This document shows positions 8,300 through 13,471 of a stretch of DNA of 16,747 nt, one piece after another. The notes beneath the pieces were generated by a model. That model made no database searches. It was not told the DNA's origin and saw only the letters and a list, made by a program, of their open reading frames with translations. Both the position numbers and the translations under genes were made by a program. Origin of the DNA: RGIG995 sp045652445 (GTDB lineage: Bacteria; Bacillota; Clostridia; Oscillospirales; UBA644); contig JAZRUJ010000073.1 in the NCBI GenBank assembly GCA_045652445.1, forward strand, positions 1 through 16,747, given 5' to 3'. Within the stretch, counting starts at the first letter, position 1. Every line of letters begins with the position of its first letter.

Positions 8300-8337
8300 A
8301 AAAAAAATGACAGTTTGCACAAGGCGGCAAACTATCA
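8300..8337 (-). terminator. Riboswitch-controlled intrinsic terminator ahead of dapA
   Basis: On the minus strand UGAUAGUUUGC pairs with GCAAACUGUCA (11 bp, one U-G) around the loop CGCCUUGU, followed by eight U residues. It ends about 26 nt before the dapA start codon. Its 5' arm includes GAUAG (8336-8332), which can instead pair with CUAUC in the aptamer P1 strand (8389-8385). Confidence 0.92.
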
Positions 8338-8381
8338 CAATCGAAAAGGCAACGGTATTTCCGCACCGATCAATCTATTGT

Positions 8382-8550
8382 TCCGATAGCTCTCCGCATT
8401 GCTGCGACAACAGGGAGAATCTTATTTCCCGCTGCCAGATCGGCCCTGATCCGCGAGCCGTCTTCGGCACCCGTCCCTTTCTTTTGCCCCGCTTTGGACA
8501 AGCGTTTTCTCAGGCAAAATACTGATGGCGAGATGCACCTCTACCAATAA
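8382..8550 (-). promoter_or_regulatory. Lysine riboswitch (L box) aptamer upstream of dapA
   Basis: The leader shows the conserved L-box blocks in order on the minus strand: GGUAGAGGUGC (8545-8535), AGUAUUUUGCC with its partner GGCAAAA for the P2 stem, GGGUGCCGAAG near 8470, CUGGCAGC, and GGAGAGCUAUC closing the aptamer (ending 8385). P1 forms from GGUAG (8545-8541) and CUAUC (8389-8385). The RNA begins about 7 nt after the -10 box. Location before dapA-dapB-aspartate kinase-lysA matches the ligand. Lysine should favour P1 and hence the downstream terminator. Class is recognised from motifs and position; folding was done by hand. Confidence 0.92.
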
Positions 8551-8557
8551 TATACAG

Positions 8558-8586
8558 ATTATAACATATTTTCCCCTGTTTGTCAA
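8558..8586 (-). promoter_or_regulatory. Sigma-A promoter of the dapA-dapB-lysC-lysA operon
   Basis: Exact consensus hexamers on the minus strand: TTGACA (8586-8581) and TATAAT (8563-8558), with a 17-bp spacer. Transcription should start near 8551, directly before the riboswitch. Confidence 0.93.
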
Positions 8587-8605
8587 GGGGTTATTCCAAG
8601 ATTTT

Positions 8606-8639
8606 TGCGGAATTTTGCATGGTTTTTCAAAATTCTGCA
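8606..8639. repeat. 12-bp inverted repeat upstream of the dap promoter
   Basis: TGCGGAATTTTG (8606-8617) and CAAAATTCTGCA (8628-8639) form a 12-bp stem with one G-U and a 10-base loop. The arms also contain the near-identical direct copies AATTTTGCAT (8611) and AATTCTGCAT (8631), exactly 20 bp apart. There is no U-tract on either side, so it is not a typical terminator. It lies 20-53 bp upstream of the -35 box and could be an operator; this is a guess. Confidence 0.45.
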
Positions 8640-8654
8640 TACGAAATTTTCTTT

Positions 8655-8670
8655 AAAGGTTCGAATCCCA
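8655..8670 (+). other. T-arm-like tRNA fragment
   Basis: The plus strand carries AAAGGTTCGAATCCCA, whose core GGTTCGAATCCC is identical to the T-loop region of the neighbouring tRNA-Gln but in the opposite orientation. No acceptor, D or anticodon stem can be assembled around it, so it is not a functional tRNA. It may be a remnant of a lost tRNA, an attachment-site scar, or chance. Confidence 0.35.
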
Positions 8671-8679
8671 TTATCTCAA

Positions 8680-8720
8680 ATAAAAACAAGAGAGGAACGA
8701 TATTCCTCTCTTGTTTTTAT
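8680..8720 (-). terminator. tRNA-Gln terminator with a perfect 18-bp stem
   Basis: Arms 8680-8697 and 8703-8720 are exact reverse complements around a five-base loop. The minus-strand RNA has a GAGAGGAA/UUCCUCUC core and ends in GUUUUUAUUUG, a usable U-tract. The upstream arm includes the last A of the encoded CCA of the tRNA. The symmetry means it could also act on plus-strand transcripts. Confidence 0.85.
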
Positions 8721-8793
8721 GGCTGGGGAATAGGGATTCGAACCCCAACAAACAGAGTCAGAGTCTGTCGTGCTACCTTTACACAATTCCCCA
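8720..8793 (-). tRNA. tRNA-Gln (anticodon CTG), CCA encoded
   Basis: Complete cloverleaf on the minus strand. The acceptor TGGGGAA pairs with TTCCCCA; the D stem is GTGT/GCAC with a seven-base loop; the anticodon stem is ACAGA/TCTGT with loop CTCTGAC, giving anticodon CTG for codon CAG; the variable region is four bases; the T stem is TGGGG/CCCTA with loop TTCGAAT. Discriminator G73 and CCA are encoded. It has its own promoter 24 nt upstream of the mature 5' end and a terminator directly downstream, so it is a single-tRNA unit. Confidence 0.95.
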
Positions 8794-8823
8794 ATATTAA
8801 ATTTCTTGGTTGAGACCTTGGAT

Positions 8824-8852
8824 ATTATAGCACGAGTTTTTAAAAAAGTCAA
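8824..8852 (-). promoter_or_regulatory. Sigma-A promoter of the tRNA-Gln gene
   Basis: Minus-strand TTGACT (8852-8847) and TATAAT (8829-8824) with a 17-bp spacer; predicted start near 8817. The 113 bp between this -35 box and the divergent -35 box at 8966 are A/purine-rich on the plus strand, and I see no gene or hairpin in them. Confidence 0.88.
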
Positions 8853-8965
8853 CCGTGTTCACAAAATGTTCAAAGGTTTTCGAGAAAAAATCCGGAACAA
8901 ATTTGAAGAAAAAGAGCAAGAGAGTTTTTTAGGAGTAAAAATCGTAAAACAAAAAAATAAAACCA

Positions 8966-8994
8966 TTGACAGACCGCAATTTTTGTGTTATAAT
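8966..8994 (+). promoter_or_regulatory. Sigma-A promoter of the MBL-fold hydrolase gene
   Basis: Exact TTGACA (8966-8971) and TATAAT (8989-8994) separated by 17 bp. The start codon follows at 9027 after a short leader holding AAGGGAGAAA (9011-9020). Confidence 0.92.
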
Positions 8995-9026
8995 CAACGT
9001 AACAACACAAAAGGGAGAAACTTTTT

Positions 9027-9749
9027 ATGAGAATTACATTTTTTGGTTCCAGCCACGGTGTTCCCGAACCGGGACGGAAGTGTTCTTCGGTTTTGGTGAC
9101 CATCGGCGAAGACCGTTATTTGATTGATATCGGTTGCGACGTTGTTCCCGAATTAATCAACCGCAACATTGATATGAAAACCGTCAAAGGGATTTTTGTT
9201 GCCCATCCTCACGGAGACCATGCCAACGGCATTTTTGCCTTTGTGGAACTGGCAAACTGGTTTGCAAGTAAATGTAATCCTAAAATCCTCTTCCCCATTG
9301 ACGGCGTAAAAGAAGTATTGGAACAATGGACGGCTTTGATGTCCGGCGGACACGGGTTGCGTCCCATGGCCATTGAAAAATACGTTGCCGGTGAAATTTT
9401 CAACGACGGCGTTTTGAAAGTAACTGCAATTCCTACCCGACACTGCAAAAATTCTTACGCATTCCTGTTGGAAGCGGAAGGGAAACGGGTGCTTTACACC
9501 GGCGACCTGATGGGAATAACAGCAGAAGACTTCCCCATGGAACCGGTCAACGAAGGTTTGGATTTCCTGATTGGGGAATCGGCTCACTTCTCCACGATGA
9601 AGTACGTAGATTTCTTAAAAGACAAGCCGGTCAAACGGGTGGCAATTACTCATCACTTTGCCATGAACGAACATTTCTGGGATGCACAGCAGGCCTTGAA
9701 ACCGCTGCCCATGTCCCTGATTTTCGACGGCATGGAATTTGATATTTGA
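9027..9749 (+). CDS. MBL-fold metal-dependent hydrolase (RNase Z-like)
   Basis: Metallo-beta-lactamase-fold protein, probably a cytoplasmic hydrolase binding two metal ions. The signature HPHGDH gives His60, His62, Asp64 and His65. Further likely ligands are His139 (TRHC), Asp160 (YTGD) and His209 or His210 (ITHH). The N-terminus FFGSSHGVPEPGRKCSSVLV resembles the ribonuclease Z/ElaC group, but at 240 residues it is shorter than tRNase Z (about 300) and shows no clear exosite arm. Substrate could be RNA, a phosphodiester or a small molecule. It has its own consensus promoter and terminator and is divergent from tRNA-Gln. Family confidence is high; substrate unknown. Confidence 0.9.
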   Translation: MRITFFGSSHGVPEPGRKCSSVLVTIGEDRYLIDIGCDVVPELINRNIDMKTVKGIFVAHPHGDHANGIFAFVELANWFASKCNPKILFPIDGVKEVLEQWTALMSGGHGLRPMAIEKYVAGEIFNDGVLKVTAIPTRHCKNSYAFLLEAEGKRVLYTGDLMGITAEDFPMEPVNEGLDFLIGESAHFSTMKYVDFLKDKPVKRVAITHHFAMNEHFWDAQQALKPLPMSLIFDGMEFDI

Positions 9750-9755
9750 AAAACA

Positions 9756-9793
9756 AACGGTGCTTGATCAAACAAGCACCGTTCTTTTTTTTT
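9756..9793 (+). terminator. Terminator of the MBL-fold hydrolase gene
   Basis: AACGGTGCTTG (9756-9766) pairs perfectly with CAAGCACCGTT (9773-9783) around a six-base loop, followed by C and nine T residues. Confidence 0.93.
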
Positions 9794-9795
9794 GC

Positions 9796-9831
9796 AAGAA
9801 AAAACGGCACGCCCCATAAGGGCGTGCCGTT
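9796..9831 (-). terminator. Terminator of the rplJ-rplL operon
   Basis: On the minus strand AACGGCACGCCC (9831-9820) pairs with GGGCGTGCCGTT (9814-9803), 12 bp around a five-base loop, then six T residues run to 9799. It sits two bases from the convergent terminator of the hydrolase gene and 18 bp after the rplL stop. Confidence 0.93.
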
Positions 9832-9849
9832 GATTGGCATGAGGTGAAA

Positions 9850-10227
9850 TTACTTCAGTTCAACCTTAGCACCGGCAGCTTCGAGAGCTTCCTTAGCGGC
9901 ATCGGCATCAGCCTTGGAAACCTTTTCCTTAACAGCCTTGGGAGCACTGTCAACGATTTCCTTAGCTTCCTTCAGGCCCAGACCGGTGATTTCGCGGACG
10001 ACTTTGATAACGCCCATCTTGGAAGCACCGACATCAGCCAGAATAACGTCGTATTCGTCTTTTTCTGCAGCGGCAGCACCGTCAGCAGCGGGAGCAGCAG
10101 CAACAACAGTTGCAGCAGCGGCGGAAACGCCAAATTCTTCTTCGATTGCCTTTACCAATTCAGCAACTTCGATGATGGTAAGGGTCTTGAGTTCTTCAAC
10201 AATGTTAGTGATTTTTTCGCTAGCCAT
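9850..10227 (-). CDS. rplL: Large ribosomal subunit protein bL12 (L7/L12)
   Basis: Stalk protein of the 50S subunit; its dimers bind L10 and recruit and activate the translational GTPases. Domains are clear: an N-terminal dimerisation helix pair (residues 1 to about 35), an alanine-rich flexible hinge (about 36-56), and the C-terminal factor-binding domain (about 57-125) with the conserved KMGVIKVVREITGLGLKEAK block. The 125-residue length is normal. AGGAGG lies 10 nt before the ATG. It is the second gene of the rplJ-rplL unit, 54 bp after rplJ, and is controlled by the L10-leader attenuator of that operon. Confidence 0.98.
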   Translation of the reverse strand: MASEKITNIVEELKTLTIIEVAELVKAIEEEFGVSAAAATVVAAAPAADGAAAAEKDEYDVILADVGASKMGVIKVVREITGLGLKEAKEIVDSAPKAVKEKVSKADADAAKEALEAAGAKVELK

Positions 10228-10263
10228 TTTAATTTTCCTCCTGAATAGTAAGTTTGTTAATTT

Positions 10264-10287
10264 GCGTGATGATTATAATTCTCACGC
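10264..10287 (-). other. Hairpin spanning the rplJ stop codon
   Basis: Minus-strand GCGTGA (10287-10282), which contains the rplJ stop TGA, can pair with TCACGC (10269-10264) across a 12-base loop. No U-tract follows, so it is not a terminator. It could affect RNA stability or the rplL:rplJ expression ratio, but six pairs may also be chance. Confidence 0.35.
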
Positions 10288-10803
10288 TTCTGCGGATTCG
10301 CTCGCGGGTTCGGACATTTTTTCCACGTACTGGTTCAACACCACTGCCAGGTTGCGGGTAGAAGCCTGGAGAACATACATAAGGTTGACCAGAGACTGTT
10401 CCTTGCTGGGAACGTCTGCCAGAGCCTTAACAGCGTTTTCATCCATTACTTCGCCATCACAGAAGCCGGCTTTGATCTTGAAGTTTTCGTGAGTCTTTGC
10501 ATATTTGCAAAGGATTTTAGCAGGAGCAACCACGTCATCGGTAGAGGTAGCCAGAGCGGTGGTACCTTCCATATGAACGTCAAGAGCTTCGAAACCAACG
10601 TTTTTCAGAGCAAACTTGGTCAGAGTGTTCTTAACAACGGTGTATTCGACGCCTGCAGCACGAAGTTCACGACGGAGCTGCGTGTCATCAGCGACGTTGA
10701 TACCGCTGTAGTCAACGAACACACCGGCTTTTGCATTGTTCAAACGATCGGTGATCTGGTTGACGACCTGCTTCTTGGATTCAAGAATCTTTTCACTTGC
10801 CAT
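10282..10803 (-). CDS. rplJ: Large ribosomal subunit protein uL10
   Basis: Base of the ribosomal stalk: its N-terminal domain binds 23S rRNA and its C-terminal helix carries L12 dimers. The L10(L12) complex also represses its own operon. Family features include the ILESKKQVVNQI start, VFVDYSGINVADDTQLR, VVKNTLTKFAL and a C-terminal helical tail ending in acidic and alanine residues. I start it at 10803 (MASEKILESK, 173 residues), where GGAGGTGAAAATA precedes the ATG. The upstream in-frame ATG at 10854 would place its first codons inside the attenuator hairpin and add a non-homologous, cysteine-rich leader. The operon mate is rplL; rplK and rplA are not adjacent in this window. Confidence 0.97.
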   Translation of the reverse strand: MASEKILESKKQVVNQITDRLNNAKAGVFVDYSGINVADDTQLRRELRAAGVEYTVVKNTLTKFALKNVGFEALDVHMEGTTALATSTDDVVAPAKILCKYAKTHENFKIKAGFCDGEVMDENAVKALADVPSKEQSLVNLMYVLQASTRNLAVVLNQYVEKMSEPASESAEA

Positions 10804-10834
10804 TATTTTCACCTCCGAGAAAAGACATGAGCAA

Positions 10835-10874
10835 CAAAAAATGCTCTTCTGCACCTACGAGGGCAAAAGAGCAT
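10835..10874 (-). terminator. L10-leader attenuator terminator
   Basis: Minus-strand ATGCTCTTTTGC (10874-10863) pairs with GCAGAAGAGCAT (10852-10841), 12 bp with one U-G, around a ten-base loop, followed by a U-tract to 10836. It lies between the L10-leader aptamer and the rplJ ribosome binding site. Its loop CCUCGUAGG (10862-10854) can pair with CCUAUCGAGG (10919-10910) in the aptamer. Confidence 0.9.
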
Positions 10875-10904
10875 AGTAAACCATTACGGCTTATGAACTT
10901 TTTA

Positions 10905-10955
10905 CGCATCCTCGATAGGCATATTTCAGCATAAAGCACCTATTGTCTTAGGAAC
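10905..10955 (-). promoter_or_regulatory. Ribosomal protein L10 leader aptamer
   Basis: The first 50 nt of the rplJ transcript carry the L10-leader pattern: CCUAAGACAAUAGGUGC followed by GCCUAUCGAGGAUGC. AUAGG pairs with CCUAU. By the known mechanism in Bacillota, binding of the L10-L12 complex stabilises this fold and lets the downstream terminator form. Recognised from sequence pattern and position. Confidence 0.88.
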
Positions 10956-10961
10956 TTGGTT

Positions 10962-10990
10962 ATTATATCACAGTTTTGGGGAAATGTCAA
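10962..10990 (-). promoter_or_regulatory. Sigma-A promoter of rplJ-rplL
   Basis: Exact TTGACA (10990-10985) and TATAAT (10967-10962) with a 17-bp spacer. The TGA inside the -35 box is also the radC stop codon (10989-10987). Predicted transcription start near 10955. Confidence 0.93.
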
Positions 10991-11802
10991 GAAGTTTTGT
11001 TCGGAATTTGATCTTTTGTCACAAATTGTGCGGTAAAGGGAATCTTGTCAAAGACAAGAGAGATCTCTCCGCCTCGATCCTCCCAGGAAGAAACTTTATA
11101 ATAGTAACGGTCGCCTCCGTCGATCTTCCCGCTGGAACCCATGGAGACGAAATCGCCCTGTCCGTCAAAGATTAAATGATCCACAAGCCCGGAACCACAT
11201 TCAAAAATGAAATCCCGCAACCGTTCGGTGGTTACGTAATCCGCCTCCGACGGGAGTGCAACCCCGGAGGGGTGATTGTGAGCAATCACCATATGACAGG
11301 GAATCATCTCGGCAATAAACCGGGAGAGCAAAGGCGTGTTGATCTGGGAGGAAGAAAAACTTCCCTGTCCAATGATCAAATCCCCCTTGACGGTATAATC
11401 CCGGTTAAGGGCAATGGCAATGACACATTCGTCTCGCATTCCGAAAAAGGTAGAAAGATAGCGTCCTCCCACTTTGGTAGGATCGTATCCGGGAAAATGT
11501 TTCCGATCCACCACGTTGTTGAAATAACGGTGAAACAGTTCCAGCATGGCGGGGAACATTTGGGAAGAGGTCTCCCCCATTCCGGGAACGGTCTTCAACT
11601 GTTCCGGGGTGGCGTTTAAAACGCCGTTCAGCGACCCAAACCGCTGTAAAAGACTGTGGGCCAGGTCATTGGTGTCTTTTTGAGGAATGGCATAGAACAG
11701 GAGAAGTTCCAGTAATTCATGATCCTCAAAATTCTGCGGATCCCGAGAAAACCGTTTTCGTAGCCGGGAACGGTGTCCGCCGTGAGAATGGTTTAAAGAC
11801 AT
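10987..11802 (-). CDS. radC: RadC family JAB/MPN-domain protein
   Basis: UPF0758 family. Despite the name, a role in DNA repair is doubtful; the molecular function is not settled. The N-terminal helix-hairpin-helix-like region covers about residues 15-100 (LRKRFSRDPQNFEDHELLE, then LKTVPGMGE). The JAMM metal site is AHNHPSG...D with His175, His177 and Asp188, so the metalloprotease-type fold is intact. The 271-residue product is somewhat longer than usual because of a polar C-terminal extension of about 40 residues. It starts 10 bp after galT, with a ribosome binding site AAGGAA that touches the galT stop, so the two are probably co-transcribed. No terminator follows; the stop lies inside the rplJ promoter. 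Confidence 0.93.
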   Translation of the reverse strand: MSLNHSHGGHRSRLRKRFSRDPQNFEDHELLELLLFYAIPQKDTNDLAHSLLQRFGSLNGVLNATPEQLKTVPGMGETSSQMFPAMLELFHRYFNNVVDRKHFPGYDPTKVGGRYLSTFFGMRDECVIAIALNRDYTVKGDLIIGQGSFSSSQINTPLLSRFIAEMIPCHMVIAHNHPSGVALPSEADYVTTERLRDFIFECGSGLVDHLIFDGQGDFVSMGSSGKIDGGDRYYYKVSSWEDRGGEISLVFDKIPFTAQFVTKDQIPNKTS

Positions 11803-11812
11803 AGCAGATTCC

Positions 11813-13309
11813 TTATTTTACAGATTTCAAGAATTGCATAAAGTCCCGTCTACCCTGTTCGGTGCATTTATAAACACCGGCGTCTTCCAAAACTTGATTG
11901 AAGACAACACCGATTTCGTGGTGCAAAATGGTTTCCACCGTTTCCTCGGTAACTTTGGGATAACGAGGCAAAAATTCTTCCACCCATTCCGCATGAGAAG
12001 CCGTCAGGGGATTTGCCCGAAGATCGGAACCGGAAAGAATAGCATCGGCAACCGCCGCCATTTCGGTTTTCAACCGGGAAGGAAGAACAGCAAGTCCCAT
12101 CACTTCGATCAGACCGATATTTTCTTTCTTGATATGATGCAGAGAAGCATGAGGGTGATACAGTCCGTCGGGATGTTCGGGGGTGGTGATGTTATTCCGA
12201 AGAACCAGATCCAGTTCGTATCTGCCATCTCTCATCCGGGCGATGGGAGTAATGGTATTATGGGGTTCTCCGTCGGTCATGGCATAGATCATGGCGTTCG
12301 CGTCGGTGTACCCTCTCCAACAAGTCAAAATACGGTCTGCCAATTCCACCACGGGGGCAGATTCTTCACAAGACAGACGAATGACCGACATGGGCCAGCG
12401 AAGAATTCCGGCCCGAACGTTGTCAAATCCGGGGAAAGAAACTTCCTTTTCGATGGGGGCTTTTGCCATGGCAAAATCGTAATTTCCCCCCTGAAAATGT
12501 TCGTGGCTCAAAATAGAACCGCCCACGATGGGAAGATCTGCATTGGACCCTACGAAATAATGGGGAAATTGAGAAACGAAATCAAACAGCTTGACGAACA
12601 CGGAGCGATCGATCTTCATGGGAGTATGTTCGCCGTTGAAAACGATACAGTGTTCGTTGTAGTAAGAATAAGGAGAATACTGCACAAACCAAGATTTTTC
12701 ATCAATGGTCAAAGGAATGATCCGATGATTTTGGCGGGCGGGAGCAGTCAAACGACCGGCATACCCTTCCGTTTCTCGACAGAGAAGGCACTTGGGGTAG
12801 GAAGATTGGGGAGCTTTTTTGGCGGCGGCAATTGCTTTGGGGTCCTTTTCCGGTTTGGACAGATTCACAGTAATGTCCAGATCACCGTATTCCGTGTGAG
12901 TGACCCATTTCAGATCTTTGCAGATCCGGTACCGGCGAATATAGTCCGTGTCACCGCTGAACCGATAATAATTATCCGTAGCAGTTTTGGGAGAGATTTC
13001 ATAGTCTTCCCAAAATTTTGCAATCACAGCAGAGGGCGGAGGTGTTAAAACCCCCATCAGCTTGGTATCAAACAAATCCCGCTGAACGATGCTTTCTCCG
13101 TCCAAAAGACCCCGAGATGCGGCATTGTCAATTAAATCTTTTAGGATTTTTTCCAACCGCTGGGGTTCATCGGTCAACTCCACGTCCACGTATTCGTCCA
13201 ACTGCATGATTTCCAAAATGCGGTTGATTGCCCAAGTCACGTCACAGGGCTGGATCAGACCTTTTCCGACGGCATATCCGACCAATTCTTTAATACTTCT
13301 GTTTACCAT
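11813..13309 (-). CDS. galT: UDP-glucose--hexose-1-phosphate uridylyltransferase, class 2
   Basis: Leloir-pathway enzyme transferring UMP between UDP-glucose and galactose-1-phosphate. At 498 residues it belongs to the long Bacillota class (GalT2), not the 350-residue E. coli type. The active site is SHEHFQGG (268-275), preceded by GSNADLPIVGGS. Other family landmarks are KCLLC (173-177), which could bind metal, and HPHASLHHIKKENIGLIEVMGLAVLP. No galK, galE or galactosidase is adjacent here; the rhamnose operon upstream is a separate unit. A promoter with TTGAAA/TAAAAT and 17-bp spacing lies 38 bp upstream, with GAGGAA 9 nt before the ATG. Confidence 0.96.
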   Translation of the reverse strand: MVNRSIKELVGYAVGKGLIQPCDVTWAINRILEIMQLDEYVDVELTDEPQRLEKILKDLIDNAASRGLLDGESIVQRDLFDTKLMGVLTPPPSAVIAKFWEDYEISPKTATDNYYRFSGDTDYIRRYRICKDLKWVTHTEYGDLDITVNLSKPEKDPKAIAAAKKAPQSSYPKCLLCRETEGYAGRLTAPARQNHRIIPLTIDEKSWFVQYSPYSYYNEHCIVFNGEHTPMKIDRSVFVKLFDFVSQFPHYFVGSNADLPIVGGSILSHEHFQGGNYDFAMAKAPIEKEVSFPGFDNVRAGILRWPMSVIRLSCEESAPVVELADRILTCWRGYTDANAMIYAMTDGEPHNTITPIARMRDGRYELDLVLRNNITTPEHPDGLYHPHASLHHIKKENIGLIEVMGLAVLPSRLKTEMAAVADAILSGSDLRANPLTASHAEWVEEFLPRYPKVTEETVETILHHEIGVVFNQVLEDAGVYKCTEQGRRDFMQFLKSVK

Positions 13310-13346
13310 AGTGCTGTATTCCTCATTTTTTGCAAATTATAAACTT

Positions 13347-13375
13347 ATTTTACTACATATTTAAATAAATTTCAA
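13347..13375 (-). promoter_or_regulatory. Promoter of galT-radC
   Basis: Minus-strand TTGAAA (13375-13370) and TAAAAT (13352-13347) with a 17-bp spacer. It is weaker than the other promoters in the window. The surrounding DNA is very A/T-rich, so the exact hexamers are less certain. Confidence 0.65.
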
Positions 13376-13417
13376 GACCTTAAGAATCCCGAAAGAAAAA
13401 TTTCACAATTTATTTAC

Positions 13418-13449
13418 AAAAAAAACACCCCGCCCAAAGGGACGGGGTG
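13418..13449 (-). terminator. Terminator of the rhamnose operon
   Basis: Minus-strand CACCCCG (13449-13443) pairs with CGGGGTG (13432-13426); after a one-base bulge, CCC pairs with GGG around the loop TTT. Eight T residues follow. It begins about 22 bp after the rhaD stop. Confidence 0.92.
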
Positions 13450-13471
13450 CAATATTTTACCGAAAGACCGA

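Noticed and set aside
8274..8366. 31-codon N-terminal extension of dapA
   Set aside because: It would translate the riboswitch terminator stem and the real ribosome binding site; family alignment begins at MKQTVFQG.
8770..9030. 86-codon plus-strand frame across tRNA-Gln and the hydrolase promoter
   Set aside because: It overlaps a complete tRNA on the opposite strand and two promoters; composition is lysine-rich noise from A-rich DNA.
10804..10854. 17-codon N-terminal extension of rplJ
   Set aside because: It overlaps the attenuator hairpin and the GGAGG site of the true start.
11834..13048. 404-codon plus-strand frame antisense to galT
   Set aside because: Same register effect; the sense product is a clear GalT2 and the antisense product is low in hydrophobic core patterns and unlike any family.
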